A DNA stretch of 64,000 nucleotides from Lentimicrobiaceae bacterium. GTDB taxonomy: Bacteria > Bacteroidota > Bacteroidia > Bacteroidales > Lentimicrobiaceae. The translations under genes and the position numbers were made by a program. Positions 54,981-63,251 of the stretch are shown piece by piece (the stretch's first letter is position 1; each line of letters starts with the position of its first letter). The DNA lies in NCBI GenBank assembly GCA_020636745.1, contig JACJXH010000001.1, positions 248,001-312,000 of the forward strand, read 5' to 3'. Below the pieces are notes generated by a model. That model was not told where the DNA came from. It worked only from the letters and a program-made list of their open reading frames with translations, and did no database searches.

Positions 54981-56210
54981 ATGCAATATCTATTTCATAC
55001 TCTTCCCAATGGCATACGAATCGTTCATCGTCATTCCGACATGTTGGTCGGGCATATGGCCGTAATGATCAATACTGGATCCCGGGATGAAAACCCAGGA
55101 GAAGAGGGACTGGCTCATTTTATTGAGCATGTGATTTTTAAAGGTACCACCAAGCGCCGGCTTCATCAGGTATTGGGCCATCTCGAAAATATTGGTGCAG
55201 ACCTCAATGCTTATACTACCAAGGAAGAAACATGCATTCATGCTTCTTTTCTCAATACTTTTTACCCGCGTGCCATTGACCTTTTTGCCGATATTCTTTT
55301 CAATTCTACATTTCCTGAAAAAGAAATTGCCAAAGAAAAGGATGTGGTACTCGACGAAATTAATTCCTATAAAGATTCACCTTCAGAATTGATTTTTGAT
55401 GAGTTTGAGGAAATGCTATTCAGTGGCCACCCGCTGGGGCGTTCAATTCTGGGCTCCCCCTCTTCAGTGAAACGAATCAGCCGCAAACGCATTATCTCAT
55501 TCCTGTCCAATCATTACCACACCGACCAGATTGTAATCAGTTCAGTAGGCAATATTCCTTTCAAACGTCTGATTAAACTTATAACAGCTTCATTCGGGCA
55601 GGTTCCTGAAAATCTCCGGACACAACCACGGGTTAATTTTTCCCCCTTGCCGGCACAGCAGATTGTTCAGCCCCGGCGGGTGTTTCAAACCCATTGCATT
55701 CTGGGAAACCATGCCTTTAGTTATGCCGATTCACGGCGTACGGCATTGGCTTTGTTAAACAATATGCTGGGTGGCCCGGCCATGAACTCGAGGCTGAGTA
55801 TGGCCCTGCGTGAGCGCAACGGTATTGCCTATAATATTGAATCAGTTTATACGCCCTATGCTGAAACAGGTTCTTTTATGGTATATCTGGGAATTGATAA
55901 TGGATCGCTTGACAAGGCAGTGGCTATTGTGCACAAGGAATTAAAGAAATTTAAAGATAAAAGCTTGGGCGTGCTTCAGTTACATACTGCCAGACAACAG
56001 TTTATTGGGCAATTGGCTATTTCATTTGAGTCAAACCTGAATGATGCTCTTTCAATGGCCAAAAGTGTGCTCGTTTACGATACAGTCGATACTCATGATG
56101 TACTGATTTCAAAAATCAACGCAATTTCAGCCGCTCAGCTTCAGGAGGTCGCTTGTGCAATTTTCGATACCAATCAACTGAGTATGCTGGTGTATCAAAA
56201 ACGAAAATGA
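54981..56210 (+). CDS. M16-family zinc metallopeptidase
   Basis: This 409-aa processing-peptidase-like protease carries the inverted zinc motif HFIEH (GLAHFIEHVIFKGT) and the downstream Glu (KEKDVVLDEINSYKD). The C-terminal half has the substrate-binding region (LLNNMLGGPAMNSRLSMALRERNGIAYNIES). No signal peptide is seen, so it acts in the cytosol or is exported by another route. Its stop overlaps the start of the O-methyltransferase (ATGA). Confidence 0.9.
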   Translation: MQYLFHTLPNGIRIVHRHSDMLVGHMAVMINTGSRDENPGEEGLAHFIEHVIFKGTTKRRLHQVLGHLENIGADLNAYTTKEETCIHASFLNTFYPRAIDLFADILFNSTFPEKEIAKEKDVVLDEINSYKDSPSELIFDEFEEMLFSGHPLGRSILGSPSSVKRISRKRIISFLSNHYHTDQIVISSVGNIPFKRLIKLITASFGQVPENLRTQPRVNFSPLPAQQIVQPRRVFQTHCILGNHAFSYADSRRTALALLNNMLGGPAMNSRLSMALRERNGIAYNIESVYTPYAETGSFMVYLGIDNGSLDKAVAIVHKELKKFKDKSLGVLQLHTARQQFIGQLAISFESNLNDALSMAKSVLVYDTVDTHDVLISKINAISAAQLQEVACAIFDTNQLSMLVYQKRK

Positions 56211-56878
56211 TGAAAGAACTTTTTGAACGTCCGCAGTATCAGACAACTACGCCTGCTTACGAACAGTATGCTGTTGAGCATACATCTCCTGAAACGGATT
56301 TAATGCAGCAACTGATACGCGAAACCCATCTTGCGGTGACTACACCCGGTATGCTGTCAGGGCTTTTGCAGGGAAGGTTACTTCAAATGTTGAGTCATAT
56401 GATTCAGCCTGAATTGATTCTTGAAGTTGGGACTTTTACGGGTTATTCGGCCATTTATCTGGCCTCAGGACTTGCTCCGGGCGGAAAACTGCATACCGTT
56501 GATAACAATCCTGAAGTTGCTCATATAGCAAAAAAATACATCAGCGAATCAGGTTATGAAGACCGAATTGTTACTCATCAGGGAGATGCCATGCAAGTAA
56601 TACCAACTCTTCAAGGTCCTTTTGACCTGGTTTTCATTGATGCCGATAAAGAAAACTACTTAAATTATTACCTCACTGTTTTGCCAATGGTGCGTAAGGG
56701 CGGTTTTATTCTGACTGATAATGTTCTTTGGTATGGCAAGGTGTTGAATGAAAATGCCCTTACAGATAAAGAAACCCGTGGAATAGTTGCTTTTAACAGT
56801 TTTATAAAGGAAGATACATCAGTTGAGCACCTTCTGCTTCCGGTAAGAGATGGCTTGATGATGGTCAGGAAAAAGTAA
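56207..56878 (+). CDS. O-methyltransferase, catechol-type
   Basis: This 223-aa SAM-dependent methyltransferase is related to CCoAOMT/COMT-like bacterial enzymes. The start is at 56207 (ATGA overlap with the peptidase); the ATG at 56210 is equally possible. SAM-binding motifs are EVGTFTGYSAIYLASGL and LHTVDNNPEVA. Metal-binding and catalytic residues lie in FIDADKENYLNYY and TDNVLWYGKV. The product is unknown. It is translationally coupled to the M16 peptidase. Confidence 0.88.
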   Translation: MMKELFERPQYQTTTPAYEQYAVEHTSPETDLMQQLIRETHLAVTTPGMLSGLLQGRLLQMLSHMIQPELILEVGTFTGYSAIYLASGLAPGGKLHTVDNNPEVAHIAKKYISESGYEDRIVTHQGDAMQVIPTLQGPFDLVFIDADKENYLNYYLTVLPMVRKGGFILTDNVLWYGKVLNENALTDKETRGIVAFNSFIKEDTSVEHLLLPVRDGLMMVRKK

Positions 56879-56958
56879 GTGCTATTCAGCCTATTGCCTG
56901 AAATGATTATCAGTGCTTTAAAAAGTCTTGTGCATACTGAAGCCGGTTATTCTGCTTG

Positions 56959-57783
56959 TCAGATGTTTTTTAACCCGCTGTGACATAAAACCGGAATGGC
57001 TGAAAGGTTGTTAATCAGGGTTTCTTTGTCGGCCTGAGCCAGATAGTAGTGTTCTTCTGATTTAACTGACATAATTGAGATAAGACCAGCGCCGGTTTCT
57101 TTTGCATATTCCGCCGTTTGGCGGGCAAACCCGATTGAAATTACTCGAAGGTCATCAATAACGCGTTTGAAAGAGATGGAGTTTTCAGTAAAAATTTTCT
57201 CTGCTAAAGCAATGTTTTCCTTTATTTCATCAGAAATGGCTTCACCTTTTAATGCGACCGAATAAATGTGCACTTCGGCTTTATAGAGCTTGGCCAAGTC
57301 AGCAGTGGATTTGATGAGAATGTCAAAGTTTTTGTGCCCTCCAACCGGAAAAACTATTGGACTAAAGTGGTGATTTTGGCATTGTTCCTGCACAATCAGG
57401 CAGGGAATAGAGATTTTTCGTACGAGTTTGAGAATGTCAGCTCCAAATAATTTTTGCCTGAGGCCTTTGACACCATGTGTGCCGATGACCAAAATAAAAT
57501 TCTCTCTGGAATTGGCAATCAAAGGAATTTCATCAAAAATGCTTCCCTCCTTTAAGATAAAGTCGCTGTCAATTCCATGAGAGGCAATGCTTTTCGCTAA
57601 AACATTCAATTTGTCTTCAATTGCCAGCGGGGTTTCATCTATATCCCCCTGCGTGTTGTTTTCGAGGAGGTGTAATAGCCGGATTGAACACATTGACTTT
57701 TGAGCGATGCTTATGGCCTGTAAAATTGCTTGATCTGAAGCTGGGGTAAAATCTACAGGTACTATAATTTTTTTCGATTCCAT
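56959..57783 (-). CDS. Universal stress protein, second copy
   Basis: This 274-aa tandem UspA protein starts KIIVPVDFTPASDQAILQAISIAQ. A conserved loop VIGTHGVKGLRQKLFGADILKLVRKISIPCLIV is visible in the first half. The second half is diverged. It is paralogous to 12965-13837. Confidence 0.85.
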   Translation of the reverse strand: MESKKIIVPVDFTPASDQAILQAISIAQKSMCSIRLLHLLENNTQGDIDETPLAIEDKLNVLAKSIASHGIDSDFILKEGSIFDEIPLIANSRENFILVIGTHGVKGLRQKLFGADILKLVRKISIPCLIVQEQCQNHHFSPIVFPVGGHKNFDILIKSTADLAKLYKAEVHIYSVALKGEAISDEIKENIALAEKIFTENSISFKRVIDDLRVISIGFARQTAEYAKETGAGLISIMSVKSEEHYYLAQADKETLINNLSAIPVLCHSGLKNI

Positions 57784-57931
57784 TTTTCTGTCTTTTAGTT
57801 GAAATCCGGTTAGTCATAACTGTAATTTATCGCGACTTCAGTTTTTTACCTTAAAAAAGAGAAGCATCATTATGGTTGAAAAAGCATGACATTTAATGTT
57901 AGCTTAATCAATTGTTGAATACCAGCAGGTG

Positions 57932-58435
57932 TCAGACCCTGAATTCGTATTTAACAGTACTTAACTCTTCATTGGCTTTAACAATCTTGGTCTTCAACTC
58001 TTCTTTAAAGCTGAGGAGTTTATTGTAAAGCTCTTCATCGCCTGTAGCCAGCATCTGAACAGCCAGAATACCTGCATTGCGGGCGCCATTGATAGCTACG
58101 GTGGCTACCGGGATTCCGGGAGGCATTTGTACCATGGCCAGCAGGGAGTCAAGACCATCAAGTGAAGCTTTGATTGGTACTGCAATTACCGGTACTGCAG
58201 TCATGGCAGCAATTACTCCTGCCAGATGTGCAGCCATACCGGCTCCGGCAATAATAACTCTGATGCCTTTTTTATGGGCTGATTTGCTGAAAGCTTCAAC
58301 TTCATCAGGCGTCCGGTGTGCCGATAATGCATTGATTTCGAATGGAATTTTAAATTCGTTCAGAATCTCAGCAGCCTCTTTCATTACCGGTAGGTCAGAA
58401 GTGCTGCCCATAATAATACTTACTTTTGGTGTCAT
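57932..58435 (-). CDS. purE: PurE: N5-CAIR mutase
   Basis: This 167-aa class-I PurE converts N5-CAIR to CAIR in purine synthesis. MGSTSDLPVMKEAAEIL, SAHRTPDEVEAFSKSAH and AGAGMAAHLAGVIAAMTAVPVIAVPI are the family motifs. It is divergent from hpt across a 148-nt spacer. purK is not next to it. Confidence 0.95.
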   Translation of the reverse strand: MTPKVSIIMGSTSDLPVMKEAAEILNEFKIPFEINALSAHRTPDEVEAFSKSAHKKGIRVIIAGAGMAAHLAGVIAAMTAVPVIAVPIKASLDGLDSLLAMVQMPPGIPVATVAINGARNAGILAVQMLATGDEELYNKLLSFKEELKTKIVKANEELSTVKYEFRV

Positions 58436-58532
58436 ATTTTTATTGTTTTCTGCAAAATAAACAAAAACAAGCCTTACTTGTTTCCACTATTTGTTATGAA
58501 ATAAAGCTTTTTATAACTTATCGGCGATATAT

Positions 58533-58562
58533 TTTGCTATAAAGGTATTTGTCGTATTTTTG
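58533..58562 (+). promoter_or_regulatory. Complete -33/-7 promoter of hpt
   Basis: TTTG at 58533-58536, 18 nt, then TATTTTTG at 58555-58562. This is the best full promoter in the window. The -7 element covers a TTG at 58560, so the start of hpt is the ATG at 58584, 21 nt further on. Confidence 0.65.
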
Positions 58563-58583
58563 AAGATTATTAAAAAGCCCGGG

Positions 58584-59123
58584 ATGAAAAACAGAGTAAA
58601 AGTAAAAGACAAAGAATTTGAAGTATTTATCAAGGCAGAAGATATTGATAAAGCAGTGGCCAAAGTTGCCCAGGGAATAAATGCCGACCTTAAAGGCCGT
58701 GTGCCCCTTTTTCTTGTTGTTTTGAATGGTGCATTTATGTTTGCATCTGATTTGATGAAGAAAGTTGAAATTGAAAATAATATTTCATTTGTAAAACTTT
58801 CATCCTACACAGGAACACGAAGCTCTCAGGTGGTGAACGAACTTATCGGGCTGAACGAAGTTGTGAAAGGAAGAACAGTGGTTATTATTGAAGATATAAT
58901 TGATACAGGCTTAACCATGCGCCGTATGCTCGATATTCTTCACAATCAGGAAGCTGCAGATGTAAAAATTGCAACGCTTTTTTATAAACCAGAAGCCTTT
59001 AAATCTGATTATAGTATTGATTATGTAGGTATTGAAATTCAAAATGATTTCATTTTGGGCTATGGCCTCGATTATGATGGCTTTGCCCGAAACCTGCCTG
59101 ATATCTATAAAATTGTTGAATAG
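58584..59123 (+). CDS. hpt: Hypoxanthine phosphoribosyltransferase
   Basis: This 179-aa salvage enzyme joins hypoxanthine (and guanine) to PRPP. The PRPP loop is VVIIEDIIDTGLTMRRML. The flexible-loop region is KLSSYTGTRSSQ, and FVKLSS and YVGIEIQNDFILGYGLDYDG are conserved. It is followed 49 nt later by adk and then obg, a conserved Bacteroidota arrangement. Confidence 0.92.
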   Translation: MKNRVKVKDKEFEVFIKAEDIDKAVAKVAQGINADLKGRVPLFLVVLNGAFMFASDLMKKVEIENNISFVKLSSYTGTRSSQVVNELIGLNEVVKGRTVVIIEDIIDTGLTMRRMLDILHNQEAADVKIATLFYKPEAFKSDYSIDYVGIEIQNDFILGYGLDYDGFARNLPDIYKIVE

Positions 59124-59172
59124 AAGGCCGATGTTTTTAAATCAATCTGAAACATAATATAACTTTTCGTTT

Positions 59173-60342
59173 ATGCTCAATATTGCACTTTTTGGCCCTC
59201 CTGGAGCCGGTAAAGGTACTCAGTCGGCGCTGTTGATCGAAAAATATAAACTTGCCTACATCTCTACCGGAGATTTGTTGCGTCAGGAAATTGCGGAGGA
59301 ATCAGAGCTTGGTAAAAAGGCAAAAGATATTATTGGCCGTGGTCAGCTTGTTTCTGATGAGCTCATTGTGCAACTTATTGAGAAAAGAATTATTATGAGC
59401 AATGATACTAACGGGATTCTGTTCGACGGATTTCCGCGTACACTTGTTCAGGCATATATTCTTGAAGGACTTCTCTTGAAACTAAACACTTCGCTGGCTT
59501 GCATGTTGAGTCTTGAAGTGCCCCGCGAAGAGTTGATTACCCGTTTGCTTGAAAGAGGAAAAGTGTCGGGCCGCAGTGATGATACAGCTGAAGTTATTCA
59601 ATTCAGGCTGCAGGAGTATGAAAATAAAACCAAACCAGTTGCTGAGTTTTATCGTTTTCGCGATAAATATATTCCCATTCATGGCGTTGGGTTAATTCCT
59701 GAAGTTTTCGGGAGATTGACAGAGTCTATTAACCGTACACTTCAGAATGTTTGGTTTAATCTTGTTCTCACAGGAGCTCCGGGCTCAGGTAAAGGTACTC
59801 AGGGCCGGCTTTTAGCTAAAAAATATGATCTCTATTATATCTCCACCGGTTCTTTACTGCGCCGTGAAATAAAAGCAGGGTCGGAAATCGGCTTGAAAGT
59901 GAAAGACTTTATGGAGAGTGGGGGGCTTGTTTCTGATGAAATCGTTATTCAGCTCATCGAACGCGAAATTCAACAGCATAACACGGTTAAGGGATTCGTT
60001 TTTAAAGGTTTCCCGCGTACAATTGTTCAGGCATATATTCTTGACGGACTGTTGAGAAGGCTTGACTCTTCTGTTTCTTATTGTATTGAATTAAATGCTT
60101 CAACCCTTGAATCGATAAAACGTTTAAGTGCGCGGGCAAAAACACCTCAGGCCCGGTTATACGATATGAATACCGATGTAATCGTGCACCGATTGGAGGA
60201 ATATACTGAAAAAACAATGCCGGTCGCTGACTTTTACAGCAAGCAACAAAAGTTCTCAACCATTGATGCTGTTGGGGATCAGGAACACGTATTCAACAGG
60301 TTATGTACCAAGGTGGAAGAAGCTATGCGTATACTGAGGTAG
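59173..60342 (+). CDS. adk: Adenylate kinase: two fused copies, second apparently inactive
   Basis: This 389-aa protein is about twice the normal 190 aa. Copy 1 (residues 1-190) has a complete active site: GPPGAGKGTQ (8-17), STGD with Asp34, DGFPRT with Asp85, and GRSDD with Asp136/137. Copy 2 (about 195-389) has GAPGSGKGTQ (201-210) but STGS with Ser227 in place of Asp34, FKGFPRT with Lys278 in place of Asp85, and RLYD with Tyr330 in place of Asp136. Segments of DNA are still nearly identical between the copies, for example the run around 59430 and 60007. Copy 1 probably performs ATP + AMP = 2 ADP; copy 2 may regulate or stabilise it. Confidence 0.88.
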   Translation: MLNIALFGPPGAGKGTQSALLIEKYKLAYISTGDLLRQEIAEESELGKKAKDIIGRGQLVSDELIVQLIEKRIIMSNDTNGILFDGFPRTLVQAYILEGLLLKLNTSLACMLSLEVPREELITRLLERGKVSGRSDDTAEVIQFRLQEYENKTKPVAEFYRFRDKYIPIHGVGLIPEVFGRLTESINRTLQNVWFNLVLTGAPGSGKGTQGRLLAKKYDLYYISTGSLLRREIKAGSEIGLKVKDFMESGGLVSDEIVIQLIEREIQQHNTVKGFVFKGFPRTIVQAYILDGLLRRLDSSVSYCIELNASTLESIKRLSARAKTPQARLYDMNTDVIVHRLEEYTEKTMPVADFYSKQQKFSTIDAVGDQEHVFNRLCTKVEEAMRILR

Positions 60343-60367
60343 TTCGTTTTTCGCCCTTTAAATTATG

Positions 60368-60391
60368 CAGCCGGCTGGTCCGGCTGTTTTT
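60368..60391 (+). terminator. Terminator after adk
   Basis: CAGCCGG, loop CTGGT, CCGGCTG, then TTTTT. A GC-rich 7-bp stem with a T-run, 25 nt after the adk stop. It is immediately followed by the obg promoter element. Confidence 0.8.
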
Positions 60392-60393
60392 AT

Positions 60394-60401
60394 TATCTTT
60401 G
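60394..60401 (+). promoter_or_regulatory. -7 promoter element for obg
   Basis: TATCTTTG matches TAnnTTTG, 28 nt before the ATG at 60430 and just after the adk terminator. obg thus has its own transcription unit. Confidence 0.5.
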
Positions 60402-60429
60402 CAGCCCGGTAAAATCCGGCAAATCAGCC

Positions 60430-61428
60430 ATGTCATCATCAAATTTTGTAGATTACGTCAAATTGAACCTGCGTTCCGGTAAAGGAGGAGCCGGTTCTGC
60501 TCATCTTTTACGAACCCGGGGTAACGCTAAAGGCGGCCCTGACGGAGGCGACGGAGGAAGGGGAGGGCATATCATCATTAGAGGGAATGCCCAGCACTGG
60601 ACTTTGCTCCATCTGAAATATACCAAACACATTAAAGCCAGCGATGGCGTTAGTGGAGGAAATAACAGACGAACCGGCGCAGAAGGGGAAGATGTCTATA
60701 TTGATGTGCCTCTTGGAACTGTGGTTAAAGATCCGGAAACCATGGAGCAACTGGCCGAGATAACTAAGGATGGTGAAACATGTATCATTGTGCCGGGCGG
60801 CCGCGGCGGACTTGGTAATGATCATTTTAAATCTTCTACTTTTCAAACACCTCGTTTTGCCCAACCCGGCGAACCTGGTATGGAAGTCTGGCGTATTCTT
60901 GAATTAAAAGTTTTAGCAGATGTCGGACTTGTAGGCTTCCCTAATGCCGGAAAATCAACCCTCTTATCTGTAGTTTCTGCTGCAAAACCTGAAATCGCTG
61001 ATTACCCATTTACTACACTCAGGCCAAATCTGGGCATCGTCGCTTATCGCAATGATCTTTCCTTTGTCATGGCTGATATTCCCGGTATTATTGAAGGCGC
61101 CTCTGAAGGACGTGGACTTGGCCTTAGATTCCTCCGCCATATTGAGCGTAATTCAGTTTTGTTGTTTATGATTCCTTCCACTTCTCCTAATATTCGCAAA
61201 GAATACCAAATCCTGTTAAACGAACTGGAACAGTTTAATCCTGAGTTGATTGATAAAGCAAGGGTGCTGGCGATAACTAAATGCGATTTACTGCCTGAAG
61301 AAGAGCTTAAAAAACTGAAAAAGAGAAAGATGCCTGATATTCCTGTGGTATTTATTTCTTCACAAACCGGGCTTGGGGTTGTTCAACTTAAAGATGAGGT
61401 CTGGAAAGCACTGCATGGTGAGTTCTAA
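60430..61428 (+). CDS. obg: Obg-family GTPase
   Basis: This 332-aa ribosome-assembly GTPase has a glycine-rich Obg fold (residues 1-158: [38 protein letters not shown]) and a G domain (G1 [10 protein letters not shown]3 [17 protein letters not shown]4 TKCD). The C-terminal OCT domain is absent, which is common. Twelve nt separate it from the PAP2 gene. Confidence 0.95.
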   Translation: MSSSNFVDYVKLNLRSGKGGAGSAHLLRTRGNAKGGPDGGDGGRGGHIIIRGNAQHWTLLHLKYTKHIKASDGVSGGNNRRTGAEGEDVYIDVPLGTVVKDPETMEQLAEITKDGETCIIVPGGRGGLGNDHFKSSTFQTPRFAQPGEPGMEVWRILELKVLADVGLVGFPNAGKSTLLSVVSAAKPEIADYPFTTLRPNLGIVAYRNDLSFVMADIPGIIEGASEGRGLGLRFLRHIERNSVLLFMIPSTSPNIRKEYQILLNELEQFNPELIDKARVLAITKCDLLPEEELKKLKKRKMPDIPVVFISSQTGLGVVQLKDEVWKALHGEF

Positions 61429-61440
61429 TCTGCTACACAA

Positions 61441-62001
61441 ATGATAGAATGGATTATTCAGTTTGATCAGCATCTGTTCCTCCGGCTCAATGGCCTGCAT
61501 TCGCCTTTTTTTGATTTTTTTATGTTCTGGATGAGCGATAAGTTTATCTGGATTCCTTTGTATGCCTGGCTTTTATTTTTGATGATAAAAGAAAACCGTA
61601 ATAAAGCCTGGCTGGTAGTTTTGATGATTGTTTTGTTGGTTTTACTCACTGATCAGTTATCAGTGAGGCTTTTTAAAGATGTTTTTCATCGTTTGAGGCC
61701 TTGCCATGAGCCTGCTTTGGAAGGAATGGTTCGCACGCTATTTGGCCATTGTGGAGGGCAGTATGGGTTTATTTCATCACACGCCTGCAACACAGCCGGT
61801 ATTGCTGTATTTGCAGGGTTAATGTTGAGGTCCCGAAAGTGGTTACTCCCGCTTTTGCTGAGCTGGTCGATTACAATCTCCTACAGCCGTATTTACCTCG
61901 GTGTTCATTATCCGGGTGATGTTATTACTGGTATGTTGTTTGGAGCTGCCCTGGGGTATTTGATTTATCGTCTCTTTATTCTGATCAAGAAAAAATGGTG
62001 A
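61441..62001 (+). CDS. PAP2-family membrane phosphatase
   Basis: This 186-aa protein has about six helices. The three phosphatase motifs are KDVFHRLRP, FISSHACN (in place of the more usual PSGH) and SRIYLGVHYPGDVITG. It probably dephosphorylates undecaprenyl pyrophosphate or a phosphatidate. It is in one operon with obg. Confidence 0.88.
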   Translation: MIEWIIQFDQHLFLRLNGLHSPFFDFFMFWMSDKFIWIPLYAWLLFLMIKENRNKAWLVVLMIVLLVLLTDQLSVRLFKDVFHRLRPCHEPALEGMVRTLFGHCGGQYGFISSHACNTAGIAVFAGLMLRSRKWLLPLLLSWSITISYSRIYLGVHYPGDVITGMLFGAALGYLIYRLFILIKKKW

Positions 62002-62055
62002 ACAAATCTTCTCCTTCTTTTACCCGAAGCAAGGTTTGAGTTGTTTTCTGATTCG

Positions 62056-62520
62056 CTAGTAGCCGAAAGCTTTAGCTTCAATCTTTGTGGCCTCTATTTT
62101 CATTACAGTAACATTCTTCACTGACGGTTCGCTGTATGAAAAGTCGTCGCGTTGCGTGTATTGCTTCATAATCAGGTTCAGAATGCTGATTTTTTCATCA
62201 TAGTCTTCCACAAATTCAACCCTTCCTCTTATCAGTACACTTTTGTACCGCATGCCATAACTGCAGGCTACATTTTCTGATTGCTTGTAAAGTTCGTGCG
62301 AGTTGCTGAAGGTAATGCACACGTTGGGATTGGCTTTTAAAATTTCAATCTTCTTACCTGCAGGTGCAGAATGCAGATAAACAGTGTTGTTTTTATAACC
62401 AAAGTTAAATGGCAGTGTGTAGGGCAGGTTATCCTGGTCAACCATGCCAACATTGCATACTTCACAGGATTGTATGATTTCTTCAATGGCTGAAATCAGG
62501 GTGATCATTCTACTTTTCAT
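62056..62520 (-). CDS. NimA-like pyridoxamine-phosphate-oxidase-fold flavoprotein
   Basis: This 154-aa protein has a split-barrel flavin-binding fold: CNVGMVDQDNLPYTLPFNFGYKNNTVYLHSAPAGKKIEIL (in pieces), then VCITFSNSHEL and SVLIRGRVEFVEDY. Members reduce nitroimidazoles or bind FMN, but the natural role is often unknown. It converges with the PAP2 gene. Confidence 0.75.
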   Translation of the reverse strand: MKSRMITLISAIEEIIQSCEVCNVGMVDQDNLPYTLPFNFGYKNNTVYLHSAPAGKKIEILKANPNVCITFSNSHELYKQSENVACSYGMRYKSVLIRGRVEFVEDYDEKISILNLIMKQYTQRDDFSYSEPSVKNVTVMKIEATKIEAKAFGY

Positions 62521-62715
62521 AAATCATCTTATTTTTCTACGAAAGTACAAATTGGTTAAATACCTTGTCATATTTTTGATGGATTGAGCGAATTTCCTCG
62601 CATGTTTTAATGGAAGTAAAATCAAATATTGCGCTTCATCAATTTGAAAGGCGTTGTAAATAAGGGGAATAGAGTTTACTTTAGCAGTAAACTATGGTGG
62701 GTGTACTTGGATGTT

Positions 62716-63072
62716 TTATGCTTTTGGCTGAGAATCTGATGCTACCATTGAACTTAATACAGTATTGACTGCAGAAAGAATAATGCTAAAAATTAATGCA
62801 TACCAGAAGTTTTCTACATAAAAGCCATTAAGCAGATTGGATGCCATCATGATGATTGTTGCGTTGATAACCAGCAGAAAGAATCCAAACGTAAGCAATG
62901 TAACGGGTATGGTAAATATGATAAGTAAGGGCTTTACTATTGTGTTTAAGAAAGCTATAAGCAAAGCAGTTGAAAATGCTGAAAAAAATGATTCAAGTTC
63001 AACCCCTGGAAGTATGTATGACGTAATAATAACTGAACATGTTGAGATAAACATTCGCAGGATAAATCGCAT
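62716..63072 (-). CDS. Phage-holin-family-IV-like membrane protein
   Basis: The frame is open to 63195, but the 118-aa form from ATG 63072 matches the family. There are four membrane helices. MRFILRMFIST, SYILPGVELESFFSAF, NTIVKPLLIIFTIPVTLLTFGFFLLVINA and the C-terminal FSIILSAVNTVLSSM are typical of the small DUF360/holin-IV proteins. Despite the name, these are usually chromosomal with unknown roles, and no phage gene is near. Confidence 0.75.
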   Translation of the reverse strand: MRFILRMFISTCSVIITSYILPGVELESFFSAFSTALLIAFLNTIVKPLLIIFTIPVTLLTFGFFLLVINATIIMMASNLLNGFYVENFWYALIFSIILSAVNTVLSSMVASDSQPKA

Positions 63073-63251
63073 AAAGAATTGATTAGATGATTTTTCAGTA
63101 ATGATATTAGCTAAGTTAGCAGGTTTTGTATTTGCAAAATAAGCCAAACAGTATTTTATTTTTAATTCGATACAATGTAATGCCTGTATTGGCATTATTT
63201 TTTAAGATAATTTTTAAAGGGACCCCTTGTTTTTTGTTGTTAAAGCAAGGG

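Noticed and set aside
62673..62693. Hairpin AGTTTAC-7-GTAAACT after the holin-like gene
   Set aside because: No T-run follows on the minus strand, so it is not a convincing terminator.
62716..63195. Phage origin of the holin-family protein
   Set aside because: The family name is misleading; no phage gene, integrase or attachment site is nearby, and the protein type is chromosomal in many bacteria.
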